This document shows positions 24,658 through 31,817 of a stretch of 56,702 nt of DNA, piece after piece. The stretch is from Candidatus Woesearchaeota archaeon (GTDB lineage Archaea > Nanobdellota > Nanobdellia > Woesearchaeales > SM23-78). Within the stretch, counting starts at the first letter, position 1. The number at the start of each line of letters is the position of its first letter. The stretch is taken from positions 1-56,702 of the forward strand of contig JAFGRK010000008.1 of assembly GCA_016935175.1 (NCBI GenBank). Reading direction: 5' to 3'. The notes below the pieces were generated by a model. It had not been told where the DNA came from and ran no database searches. It was given only the letters and a program-made list of their open reading frames with translations. The position numbers and the translations under genes were made by a program.

Positions 24658-26832
24658 CTACCTTATCCTTCCTTCAACCCCTTTCTCAACAATCACGTCT
24701 TCTTCGCCTGCCTTGAGCATCTTGCCTTCAGAAAAAGCGCATCCCTGTATGCTCCTAAGGTCTACTTTCTTGAAATGGTCAAGGGTTATGATTTCATCGT
24801 TGGGCTTGGCCCCTTCTACTAATACCTGAGTCCCTGGCTCTGCTTTCTTCACAGACAATAAGCCTAGCTTTCCGTCATCGCTTCCGCAAGCAAGCAGCAT
24901 GCCCTTTGACTCCTCTCCACGAAGCACTGCTGGCTGCAGGTTAGTGACAATGATTATTTTCTTTCCTTCAAGCATGTCTTTTGAGTAGTGCTGCTTGATG
25001 CCTGCAACTATCTGCCTCTCCTCTTTTCCTAAGTCAAGCTTAAGTATGACTAGCTTGTCAGCAGTAGGATGGTCCTTGGCCTCTTTTATCTGGGCAACCT
25101 TCAGGTTTAGCAAGTCAAACCCTTTTTTCTCCTCGCCAAACAATGGCTTGGGCTCTTCTTTCTTGCCTGAGCCACTGAACCTTTCCTTCAGCCTCTTCTT
25201 CTCCTCATCCACCAGCTTGCTGAAAAGCACTTCTGCCTGCCCTATCTTAAAGCCTTTCTCCACGCTCAGCACTCCAAGGTTGTCCCATTTAGGCGTCTGC
25301 ACATTGAGCTGGAAGAATATCTTCTGTGAAGTGAAAGGCATGAAGGGCTCAGAAAGTATTCCTATGTCCTTAACCAGGTTTGTCAATATATATAGGGCAT
25401 TGGCTGCCTTCTTCTTGCCTGCAGCATCACCATTGGCATTTTTCCACGGCTCTGCCTGCTGGAAAAACCTGTTTCCCTCTGAGCATAAAGCCATGAGCTC
25501 CTTAAGTGCTTCTTTCATCTTCACCTTCTCAAGCAAGTCAGTTATCTTCTTCTCCTGCTCCTTCATATAGGCAAGAAGCTTTTTCTCCCCCTCTCCCAAG
25601 TCAGGCGCAGGCACAGTCGAGCTGTAATACTTGTTAAGGAAAACAATAGTCCTGTTCACCAAGTTACCGAGATTACCTATTAGCTCGTGGTTTAGCTTGT
25701 CCTGGAAATCATCCCAGCTGAAGACAGTGTCTGCCCTTTCCGGCCTGTTCACAAGCAGGTAATACCTAAAGGCATCTGCAGGAAGCCCTGTCTTGCTAGC
25801 ATCATCCCCAAAAACTCCGACATTCCTGCTCTTGCTGAACTTGCCGTCCTCATAGTTAAGGTATTCTGTAGTGTTGATGTGGTAGAGCATGGTGTACTTG
25901 TCTCTTGTGCCCAAAAGCGAGGCAGGGAAGAGTATGGTATGGAATGGCACATTATCTTTTCCCATGAACTGGTAAAGGTGCACGTGCTCAGGAGCCTTCC
26001 ACCAATCCTTCCAGTCAGAAAACTTGTGCGCAGTGATGCTGATGTAGCCTATTGGCGCATCAAACCAGACATAGAAAACCATTTCCTCATAGCCCTTGAG
26101 AGGGATAGGAATGCCCCATTTGAGCTGGCGGGAGATGCACCTCCTCTTCAAGCCTTCCTTTAGCCAGGCATCAGTGTAAGTGATGGTGTTGTCGCTCCAG
26201 AACCCTTCTTTCTTGCGGGAAGCAATCCATTTCTCTAATTCTGGCTGGAGCTTTTCCAAATCCAAGAACAAGTGCTTGGTATTCTTCCTGCTAGGAGTGG
26301 CTCCGCATATCTTGCACTTGGGGCTCTTCAGCTCAACAGCATTGAGCAGGTTGCCGCACTTGTCGCACTGGTCACCCCTTGCGCCTTCAAACCCGCAATG
26401 AGGGCATGTTCCTTCAACAAACCTGTCTGCCAGGCTCTTCTTGCAATTCTCACAGTAAAGCTCCTCAAGGAAATCCTCTATGATGAAGCCATTCTCATGA
26501 AGCTTAAGAAATATTTCCTGGGTTATCTTAGCGTGGGTGTCAGTATGGGTCCTGCCAAAAGAGTCAAAGCTTATGCCAAACCAGTCATAGATGTCCTTGT
26601 GGATCTTATAATACTTATCGCACACCTGCTGGGGAGTCAATCCCTCCTCCAATGCTTTAGCCTCAGTTGTTGTTCCGTGCTCATCTGCACCGCAAACATA
26701 GCGAGTATTCCAACCCCTACTCCTAGAGTACCTTGCAAACACATCTGCTGAAAGCACACAGCCGATAATGTTGCCCAGGTGAGGCACATTATTCACATAA
26801 GGCAGCGCACTGGTTATAAGTATCTTTTTCAT
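24658..26832 (-). CDS. metG: Methionyl-tRNA synthetase
   Basis: 724 residues. Class I synthetase that charges tRNA-Met. The HIGH-type motif is PHLGN at 17-21, in ITSALPYVNNVPHLGN. A zinc-binding insertion has four Cys pairs (CENC, CPHC, CDKC, CKIC) around residues 125-185. The KMSKS loop reads KFSKSRN near residue 329. A C-terminal EMAP-type tRNA-binding domain covers about 605-724 (LNLKVAQIKEAKDHPTADKL). The ATG at 26832 is preferred because MKKILITSALPY is the usual N-terminus and it lies 32 nt from a TATA box, whereas an upstream frame to 26931 is unsupported. Confidence 0.97.
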   Translation of the reverse strand: MKKILITSALPYVNNVPHLGNIIGCVLSADVFARYSRSRGWNTRYVCGADEHGTTTEAKALEEGLTPQQVCDKYYKIHKDIYDWFGISFDSFGRTHTDTHAKITQEIFLKLHENGFIIEDFLEELYCENCKKSLADRFVEGTCPHCGFEGARGDQCDKCGNLLNAVELKSPKCKICGATPSRKNTKHLFLDLEKLQPELEKWIASRKKEGFWSDNTITYTDAWLKEGLKRRCISRQLKWGIPIPLKGYEEMVFYVWFDAPIGYISITAHKFSDWKDWWKAPEHVHLYQFMGKDNVPFHTILFPASLLGTRDKYTMLYHINTTEYLNYEDGKFSKSRNVGVFGDDASKTGLPADAFRYYLLVNRPERADTVFSWDDFQDKLNHELIGNLGNLVNRTIVFLNKYYSSTVPAPDLGEGEKKLLAYMKEQEKKITDLLEKVKMKEALKELMALCSEGNRFFQQAEPWKNANGDAAGKKKAANALYILTNLVKDIGILSEPFMPFTSQKIFFQLNVQTPKWDNLGVLSVEKGFKIGQAEVLFSKLVDEEKKRLKERFSGSGKKEEPKPLFGEEKKGFDLLNLKVAQIKEAKDHPTADKLVILKLDLGKEERQIVAGIKQHYSKDMLEGKKIIIVTNLQPAVLRGEESKGMLLACGSDDGKLGLLSVKKAEPGTQVLVEGAKPNDEIITLDHFKKVDLRSIQGCAFSEGKMLKAGEEDVIVEKGVEGRIR

Positions 26833-26858
26833 TGTAGCCGAGAATAAACAAGGGATGT

Positions 26859-26868
26859 TATTTAAATG
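26859..26868 (-). promoter_or_regulatory. TATA box of metG
   Basis: CATTTAAATA on the minus strand is centred about 32 nt before the metG ATG at 26832. Confidence 0.55.
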
Positions 26869-26914
26869 TTTTGCAAAAGGCAAAAGGTAAGGAAGAAAAG
26901 ATTGTGCTAATTTC

Positions 26915-27304
26915 TTACTTGTTGCTAACATAAAGCCTGAGGAGGTATTCCTGCTTGCCTTGCATCAGCTCTTTTTTCTCAAAAAAGAAAATGCCGCCAT
27001 AAGCGTTCCTATAGGCAAGGAAGCCTTTGTGGCTGATGTAGCCTTCGCAAGGCTCCATGTTAAGGCTTTTGAAGAATGGCTCGCCTACCCCTAGCCTAAG
27101 CCTGTCCTCGAGGCTAAGCTTACTGGCATCAACACTAGCGCCCTCTATGCCTCTCTTTCCTCTGGGCTGGTAAGGCAATAAGCTCTCCCCTGGCTGGAAA
27201 GGGAACTGCTTTTCGCCATCAATCACAGCTCTCTGGTTATCAGAGTCAGGAAACATTTCCTCTTCATCCTGGAAATCAGTTATTTCATCTTGCTTAGCAT
27301 TCAC
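26915..27304 (-). CDS. Hypothetical acidic protein
   Basis: 129 residues with a GTG start at 27304 (VNAKQDEITDFQDEEEM). The N-terminal third is strongly acidic, and the C-terminal part (GYISHKGFLAYRNAYGGIFF) looks folded. No family was recognised. A minus-strand CATTATAAAG box near 27336-27343 is about 35 nt upstream. It directly abuts the left 16-bp direct repeat of the E2 element, so the insertion lies immediately upstream of this promoter. An ATG further upstream (27481) would run through that element and is rejected. Confidence 0.6.
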   Translation of the reverse strand: MNAKQDEITDFQDEEEMFPDSDNQRAVIDGEKQFPFQPGESLLPYQPRGKRGIEGASVDASKLSLEDRLRLGVGEPFFKSLNMEPCEGYISHKGFLAYRNAYGGIFFFEKKELMQGKQEYLLRLYVSNK

Positions 27305-27338
27305 TTTAGAGTCAATACAAAGAAATAAGTGCTGCTTT

Positions 27339-27565
27339 ATAATGTTTATGCAGATAATTGGCTGCGTTAAAAAAAGTCGCCCTCGGCACCCCGGATGGGG
27401 CAAGCAAAAGCTTTGCTTTTGGTGCCACAAAAATCCAGAGGATTTTTGCCGGCAACCCCCGCCTCTGCAGCCGCCATGCAAGTCATTCGCAAAGGCTCAT
27501 GACATTGCATAGGCTGCAGGCTGCGGCGACTTTTTCAACAAAGCCATAGATAATGTTTATGCAGA
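27339..27565. mobile_element. MITE-like element E2 with terminal inverted repeats and 16-bp direct repeats
   Basis: Perfect 11-bp inverted repeats AAAAAGTCGCC (27371-27381) and GGCGACTTTTT (27525-27535) bound a 165-nt interior. Outside them ATAATGTTTATGCAGA occurs exactly at 27339-27354 and 27550-27565, like a target duplication. The interior has hairpins CAAAAGC/GCTTTTG (27405-27421), CAAAAATCC/GGATTTTTG (27428-27448) and CTGCAGCC/GGCTGCAG enclosing ATGCAA/TTGCAT. It has no coding capacity, so it would need an enzyme supplied elsewhere. A structured RNA is the alternative. Confidence 0.65.
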
Positions 27566-27581
27566 GGCTTATGAGCAAAGA

Positions 27582-28013
27582 TCACTCATCATCGTCGCCT
27601 GCATCATCGCCTGCCTTGCTCTTGCCACTCTTCATCTTTTTTGTCAAGCCTATTTTCTTGTGGCAGCCAGAGCACTCAAACACATAAGCAGGCACTCCCT
27701 CAAACTTGCCTCTCTTATAAGGGGTTGTTGCTTCCCCTTTCATGCCGCAATAAGGGCAGGTGAACATGACCTCGACCATCAGGCTTTCCTCATGCTGCTG
27801 CTTAGGCTCAGAAAACCCGCAGGCAGGGCACTCATAAGTGTCAGCCCTTATTTTTGGCTTCTTGGTCTTAGGGTCAAGAGGCTTCCCCATCTTAGCCTTG
27901 CCGCACTTAGGGCAATCCTTCTTGTAAACCCAGGCAATAGCCTTGCCGTCGTTATCAAAAACTCTTCTTGTGAAATAAATGCACTCATCCATACTGTCTG
28001 GCATCTTTACCAT
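27582..28013 (-). CDS. Multi-zinc-ribbon protein
   Basis: 143 residues with four CxxC pairs (C34/C37, C62/C65, C86/C89, C114/C117), which should bind two zinc ions in tandem ribbons. The C-terminus is Lys- and Asp-rich (KSGKSKAGDDAGDDDE). The ATG at 28013 is preceded by a strong AGGAGGTG site at about 6 nt, which fixes the start; the longer frame to 28151 is rejected. Tandem ribbons suggest binding to nucleic acid or the transcription or translation machinery, but no target is visible. The PLP-fold gene upstream is on the same strand, separated by element E4. Confidence 0.78.
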   Translation of the reverse strand: MVKMPDSMDECIYFTRRVFDNDGKAIAWVYKKDCPKCGKAKMGKPLDPKTKKPKIRADTYECPACGFSEPKQQHEESLMVEVMFTCPYCGMKGEATTPYKRGKFEGVPAYVFECSGCHKKIGLTKKMKSGKSKAGDDAGDDDE

Positions 28014-28030
28014 GATTACACCTCCTGTCA

Positions 28031-28149
28031 GAAAAAATCTGACCGTCTGCGCCTTTGATTGCGATGCCGAAAGAGTCGGCGAGCAATGGCCAGATGGAGT
28101 TTTTGCGAGCGTCAATGGCGAGCAAAAACGGAATAGGGTAGATTTTTTC
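28031..28149 (-). repeat. Structured spacer E4 with A/T inverted repeats
   Basis: GAAAAAATCT (28031-28040) and AGATTTTTTC (28140-28149) are inverted repeats. Inside are GTCAGA/TCTGAC (28027-28043) and GTTTTTGC/GCAAAAAC (28099-28106 and 28122-28129). The spacer lies between two minus-strand genes, so a terminator or a structured leader of the zinc-ribbon gene are simple alternatives to an inserted element. Confidence 0.5.
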
Positions 28150-28957
28150 ACTTTCTTTTAATTTCAAACGAAATGGCGTCCACCTTCACCCTGATGTCTC
28201 GAGGGCAAACTGTGAACTCGAGATTTTCCTGGCTGCAGTAATTTATTAATCTTTCCCTTTCCATCTCTGAATAAAACCTTGCAATCACATTGATGCCCTG
28301 CCTGTTTCTGTGGATGATGTCATAGTCCTTCAGGTCATCCAGCACCCTCGACCTGATGACTCGGTAATGGTCAAGCCTCTTCCTAAGCCCACCCAGCCTC
28401 TTGAGCAGCTCAGGGAAATCGATGTCAAATGGAGGGGCGCCTTTCTTCATTATTCTTATGAACTCAGGGTTGTCAGAAGCCACAAAACCTCCATGCCCCA
28501 AGATGTTCACAGGCTTGTCCTTGGCAAAGCTAGCAAGGATTATATCACCTTTCTCTGCCTGAGGGGTGCCAATGCTTCCGCTAGCGTCGTTAATCACCAG
28601 CATGTTCCTCTCCTTGCAAGCTCTCATTATCGCTTTCATGTCCTGCAAGGCAGCATAACCAGGCATGGAGTTGATGAGCAAGGCAGAGTCAAGATAATCA
28701 TCAAGCTCAGAAGGGTCAAGCAAGCCAAAGCTAGTCTTAAGCTCTATGCAGGGCAATTTCTCCTTCTTGCAGAAATGCTTGTAAGTCATCCAGCCACCCT
28801 GGTCCTGGATGAGCACTCGCTTGTAGCCAAGGCGCTTGGCAAGCCTAAGGGCTTGTCTGATAGCAACATTCCCCCTCTGGACAAAAAGAACATGCTTCTT
28901 GCCAGTCAGCTCTTTCAATGCCTTCTCGCACTTCTTAACAGCCTCTTTTTGCGCCAT
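28148..28957 (-). CDS. DegT-type PLP-dependent aminotransferase-fold protein
   Basis: 269 residues with the fold signature of DegT/DnrJ/EryC1 aminotransferases. VINDASGSIGTP carries the Asp that pairs with the pyridine nitrogen. SFAKDKPVNILGHGGF matches the S-F-x-x-x-K-x...GG loop with the Schiff-base lysine. The family is usually about 370 residues. This protein lacks most of the small C-terminal domain but has an intact cofactor site, so it may be a reduced form. The substrate is unknown. It is transcribed away from tRNA-Thr and shares its intergenic region with that tRNA's promoter. Confidence 0.7.
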   Translation of the reverse strand: MAQKEAVKKCEKALKELTGKKHVLFVQRGNVAIRQALRLAKRLGYKRVLIQDQGGWMTYKHFCKKEKLPCIELKTSFGLLDPSELDDYLDSALLINSMPGYAALQDMKAIMRACKERNMLVINDASGSIGTPQAEKGDIILASFAKDKPVNILGHGGFVASDNPEFIRIMKKGAPPFDIDFPELLKRLGGLRKRLDHYRVIRSRVLDDLKDYDIIHRNRQGINVIARFYSEMERERLINYCSQENLEFTVCPRDIRVKVDAISFEIKRK

Positions 28958-28991
28958 TGCAAAAAAGGTAATGAGCCTAATTTTAAAAAAC

Positions 28992-29000
28992 TATTTAAAA
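28992..29000 (+). promoter_or_regulatory. TATA box of tRNA-Thr
   Basis: TATTTAAAA is centred about 31 nt before the first tRNA base. It is the only visible promoter that could serve both the tRNA and the methyltransferase gene just after it. Confidence 0.65.
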
Positions 29001-29046
29001 GGGCTGCAAATCATAGCAATAATTACGCCTCTGTGGCTCAGTGGTA

Positions 29047-29088
29047 CAGCAAGCGGAAAAAGCAGTTGCTCTCCATTGTTGCACGCCA
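29047..29088 (+). other. 42-nt D-loop intron of tRNA-Thr
   Basis: The insertion between GTGGTA and the D-stem strand GAGC contains AGCAA/TTGCT pairing. Removing it restores a standard D-arm. Confidence 0.7.
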
Positions 29089-29104
29089 GAGCACGTCCTT
29101 GGTA

Positions 29105-29162
29105 CCGCAGGCTGAAAAGCCGAGGACGCAAAAATCAAGATTTTTGCGACGCGAAGGCAAAT
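29105..29162 (+). other. 58-nt composite anticodon-loop intron of tRNA-Thr
   Basis: This intron lies at canonical 37/38. Its first ~18 nt (with a GGCTGAAAAGCC hairpin) would already form a complete intron, because AGGACG follows at once (29123-29128). A further hairpin insertion then repeats AGGACG (29163-29168). This looks like a second insertion with a 6-bp duplication. Confidence 0.65.
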
Positions 29163-29184
29163 AGGACGGGGTCGAGGGTTCAAT

Positions 29185-29215
29185 AGGATTTTCACGTGAA
29201 GTGAATTCCGGAAAG
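29185..29215 (+). other. 31-nt T-loop intron of tRNA-Thr
   Basis: The insertion lies at the same site as in tRNA-Asp and tRNA-Arg, after TTCAAT and before CCCTC. It can form a GGA(T)TTTCAC/GTGAATTCC hairpin. Its sequence is not clearly related to the Asp/Arg intron. Confidence 0.75.
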
Positions 29216-29241
29216 TCCCTCCAGAGGCTTGAAATAGAAAA

Positions 29242-29967
29242 ATGGCAGATGCAAGAGAAGTCGGGTATGATGCACAAGAACATACTGGCTTGGTCAATAC
29301 TATTCTTGCAGAAACCAAATTAAAGCCTTACAATATTTTTCGGCATGCCGATCTGAGAGGGAAAAAAATAGTGGACATAGGTTGTGGCGATGGTGAATTG
29401 TGCAGAACTAGTGTCGCCAGAGGCGCACAGTATGCTATGGGTATAGATGGAAAACAAGATATGATAGATATTGCTTCTTCATTAAATTCTCAATACGAGG
29501 GAAAAGTGGAATTCAGACAAGGATTTATTGAAGACCTGTCCGGGGATGAAACGTTTGATGTGGCAATTCTTTCCTATTTATTGAATAATGCCAAAGACTT
29601 CAAGCAACTGACACAACAATGCAGAAGTACAGTATCATTTTTGAAACCAGGAGGAATGGCTGTCATTTTCAACAATAACCCATTCGATGTCCTTGGCGGG
29701 GATTTCACAAAATATGGTTTTAGAAAAACGCTCACCGGATTGAGAGATGGAGATCCAATAATTTATGATTATCGCCCGGCAATTAATTCTGATATAATCA
29801 ATTATTATCTTAGTCCAGAGAAACACGAAGCAGCTTTCCAAATCGCAGGCTTTTCAGAATTCGCATGGAAACCCATCCAATCCTATCCTGGCGCAGATCC
29901 TGTGTTCTGGCATGATTATTTTAACAGGGGAAATCTACCAGTTATAGGGATATTGGGCAGGAAATAA
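29242..29967 (+). CDS. Class I SAM-dependent methyltransferase (cassette gene)
   Basis: 241 residues. The SAM-binding motif I is KKIVDIGCGDGEL near residue 42, with MGIDG as the acidic second strand and FDVAILSYLLN as motif IV. The substrate is unknown. Codon use is more A/T-ending than in the neighbours (many AAA, GAT, ATT, GGA), suggesting transfer. No TATA box lies at the expected distance. The ATG is 12 nt after tRNA-Thr, so 3' processing of the tRNA would free an almost leaderless message. A hairpin AAGCC/GGCTT plus T-run (29987-30002) follows the gene. A copy of the tRNA end lies beyond it. Confidence 0.85.
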   Translation: MADAREVGYDAQEHTGLVNTILAETKLKPYNIFRHADLRGKKIVDIGCGDGELCRTSVARGAQYAMGIDGKQDMIDIASSLNSQYEGKVEFRQGFIEDLSGDETFDVAILSYLLNNAKDFKQLTQQCRSTVSFLKPGGMAVIFNNNPFDVLGGDFTKYGFRKTLTGLRDGDPIIYDYRPAINSDIINYYLSPEKHEAAFQIAGFSEFAWKPIQSYPGADPVFWHDYFNRGNLPVIGILGRK

Positions 29968-29986
29968 ATAAAGAGATAACAAGGAC

Positions 29987-30002
29987 AAGCCGATGGCTTT
30001 TT
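29987..30002 (+). terminator. Hairpin plus T-run after the methyltransferase
   Basis: AAGCC-GAT-GGCTT followed by TTT, 20 nt after the stop codon at 29967. It lies inside the cassette. Confidence 0.5.
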
Positions 30003-30094
30003 AGTAAGGGGTTTGGCTATGATAAAAAACACTCTCCAGAGGCTTAATTTTATTTTATTATTTTAATATCTTAAAAAAATTCAAGGGTGATAAC

Positions 30095-30307
30095 ATGGCA
30101 GCTAAAAAGAAAAAGGATGATGGCAAGCAAAATGATGATGAGCGCAGGAATGCAGGCGCTTTGTTCATCCCTGCAGGGATATTCATCGGCATGGGCTATG
30201 GCTTCTTTTTAGGCAACATCGCCGGCGGATTGTTCGTGGGCATGGGCTTTGGCTTTGTGGCTTTTGCAATAACTAACATAATCATGGGCTTTGCCTGCAG
30301 GAAATGA
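30095..30307 (+). CDS. Small membrane protein
   Basis: 70 residues. A charged N-terminus (MAAKKKKDDGKQNDDERR) precedes two Gly-rich hydrophobic helices (ALFIPAGIFIGMGYGFFLG and IAGGLFVGMGFGFVAFAI), each with a G-M-G-F/Y-G-F motif. The Gly spacing suggests tight helix packing or self-association. GGGTGA precedes the ATG by about 6 nt. No named family was recognised. Confidence 0.75.
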   Translation: MAAKKKKDDGKQNDDERRNAGALFIPAGIFIGMGYGFFLGNIAGGLFVGMGFGFVAFAITNIIMGFACRK

Positions 30308-30324
30308 CTTGATTTTTTCATTTG

Positions 30325-30537
30325 TTATTTTTGTGATAATCTCATCCTCGACAAGATTATCTTCTTCACCTTCTTGGGCTTAGCTTCAGCCTCCTCTAAG
30401 AATTCCATGAAGCCTTGCATCTGCTTATCAGAAATCTGCAGGTGGTTCTGGCACTGCCTTATGTTCTGGCTGATGATATCCTTCTTTTCCCTTGCGCTAA
30501 TCTCCTGCTTGCCTAAAAACAGTTCCTCTAAGTCCAT
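30325..30537 (-). CDS. Hypothetical small helical protein
   Basis: 70 residues, charged and predicted helical, opening MDLEELFLGKQEISAREKK and ending in a basic tail, KKVKKIILSRMRLSQK. There are no Cys or membrane segments. It converges on the small membrane protein at 30095 with a 17-bp gap. No family was recognised. Confidence 0.6.
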   Translation of the reverse strand: MDLEELFLGKQEISAREKKDIISQNIRQCQNHLQISDKQMQGFMEFLEEAEAKPKKVKKIILSRMRLSQK

Positions 30538-30615
30538 TAGCTTCTTGCCACCCTCACCCTGAGGAAAAAGGAATAGTGCTTGTTATATAAAGCTTACTCT
30601 GCTTCAAACGCAAAA

Positions 30616-30624
30616 CATATAAAC
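30616..30624 (+). promoter_or_regulatory. TATA box for the DUF362 gene
   Basis: CATATAAAC is centred 31 nt before the ATG at 30651, a leaderless arrangement. Confidence 0.6.
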
Positions 30625-30650
30625 CTCTTGCCTCGAAGTGATTTTCCAAC

Positions 30651-31784
30651 ATGGCAAAAGTCATTGTATTGAAGGGTGATGAGCGCAGCGCAGCTAAGAG
30701 CATCAATGAATTGTTCAGGCTTGCAGGAGGGATTGGCAGCTTCATTAAGAAAGGAGACAAGGTGCTTCTCAAGCCTAACTTCCTTAACCCTAAGCCTTCT
30801 TCTACTGGCTGCACCACTAGCCCGGCAGTGATAGAGGCTGTTGTCAAGGCAGTGCTCAAGCAAGGAGGCATTCCTATCATCGGAGAGAGCTCTCCTGTGT
30901 CTTTTGACACAGAGCTAACTTTCAAGAGGCTGGGCATTGACAAGATTGCAAGGAAGCATCGCATCAGCATCATAGACCTTAACAAGTACACTTCGAGGGT
31001 TGTCAAGGTTAAGGATCCTTTGAGCTTGAAAAAGATAAGGGTGTCTGACTTGGTATTTGAAGTGGATAAGATAATCAATCTCCCTGTGATGAAGACTCAT
31101 TCACTTACCACAATCAGCCTTGGAATGAAAAACCTGATGGGATGCGTGCCAGGAGCAGACAAGCTAGTATTGCACAGGGTCGGCATGCACGAGGCACTGG
31201 TTGACCTCAACTCTATCATCAAGCCTACCTTTACGATTATCGACGCTATTGTAGCCATGGAAGGCTCAGGCCCTGCCAATGGAAAGCCTAAAAGGATGGG
31301 CTTGCTCATAGGATCTGGCGACCTATTAGCCTCTGAAATAATCGGCGCAAGGATTATGGGAGCCAACCCTTACCAGCTCAAGTACATCCAGCTATCTAAA
31401 GGAAAGGAGTTGGGTGAGTATGACATTGACAAGATTGAAGTCTTTGGGGAGAAGCTTTCTGATGTTAAGAGAAAATTCTCCCTTCCCAGCAGCAAGGCCA
31501 GCAGCATCTTCAGCTCATTAGTGCTAGGCACAGTCCCCCTTGCCATGTCAAGGATGGGCATTGACATATCAAGGATTGCGCAGAAGCTTTATGACTTCAT
31601 GCGGCCATACCCGGAATTCCTGGACAGGTGCAGGAAGTGCAGGAGGTGCATCATCAACTGCCCTGAGAAAGCCCTCACTCTCAACAGCCATCCTAAGCCT
31701 TTGCTTGACAAGAAGAAATGCATCAAGTGCTATGTTTGTGATGAGGTGTGCATCTATAATTGTGTAAGGGTCAGGAGAAAATAG
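30651..31784 (+). CDS. DUF362-domain protein with two 4Fe-4S clusters
   Basis: 377 residues. DUF362 covers about 15-260 (KVLLKPNFLNP near residue 42, LPVMKTHSLTTISLGMKNLM near residue 145). A C-terminal ferredoxin domain has CRKCRRCIINCPEKA and CIKCYVCDEVCIYNC, each giving the C-x2-C-x2-C-x3-C pattern of a 4Fe-4S cluster. The protein probably passes electrons to or through the DUF362 part, whose reaction is not established. The length is normal for the fused form. It stands alone with its own TATA box. Confidence 0.9.
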   Translation: MAKVIVLKGDERSAAKSINELFRLAGGIGSFIKKGDKVLLKPNFLNPKPSSTGCTTSPAVIEAVVKAVLKQGGIPIIGESSPVSFDTELTFKRLGIDKIARKHRISIIDLNKYTSRVVKVKDPLSLKKIRVSDLVFEVDKIINLPVMKTHSLTTISLGMKNLMGCVPGADKLVLHRVGMHEALVDLNSIIKPTFTIIDAIVAMEGSGPANGKPKRMGLLIGSGDLLASEIIGARIMGANPYQLKYIQLSKGKELGEYDIDKIEVFGEKLSDVKRKFSLPSSKASSIFSSLVLGTVPLAMSRMGIDISRIAQKLYDFMRPYPEFLDRCRKCRRCIINCPEKALTLNSHPKPLLDKKKCIKCYVCDEVCIYNCVRVRRK

Positions 31785-31817
31785 ATATTCAGCGCAGCTT
31801 CCTTACTTCTTTTTTCC

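Larger units (their letters stand above)
29027..29229 (+). tRNA. tRNA-Thr(GGT) with three introns
   Basis: Acceptor strands GCCTCTG/CAGAGGC pair and the discriminator is T. The D-stem is GCTC/GAGC, the anticodon stem CGTCC/GGACG, the loop T-T-GGT-A-A, and the T-arm GAGGG/CCCTC with loop TTCAAT. Insertions: 42 nt in the D-loop (29047-29088), 58 nt at 37/38 (29105-29162), and 31 nt in the T-loop (29185-29215). The exons total 72 nt. The anticodon intron looks composite. GGACG occurs twice, and a perfect GCAAAAATC/GATTTTTGC hairpin (29128-29147) sits between the copies. The methyltransferase ATG lies 12 nt after the tRNA end. Confidence 0.88.
29231..30045 (+). mobile_element. Single-gene cassette flanked by copies of the tRNA-Thr 3' end
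   Basis: The 12 nt CTCCAGAGGCTT, covering the tRNA-Thr 3' terminus (29219-29230), recur at 30034-30045 after the methyltransferase gene. The DNA between carries one gene and a terminator-like hairpin and no TATA box before the gene. This is the layout left by insertion at a tRNA 3' end that regenerates the tRNA. No integrase gene is present, so the cassette would depend on an enzyme elsewhere. Confidence 0.6.

Noticed and set aside
27302-27481. Extending the gene at 26915 upstream to an ATG at 27481
   Set aside because: The extra residues are translated from element E2 and its direct repeat, are Cys/Gly-rich noise and lie above the TATA box.
29231-30045. Classical integrated plasmid or virus at tRNA-Thr
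   Set aside because: There is no integrase or other mobile gene, only one methyltransferase gene, so a full genetic element is not supported. Only a small cassette is.
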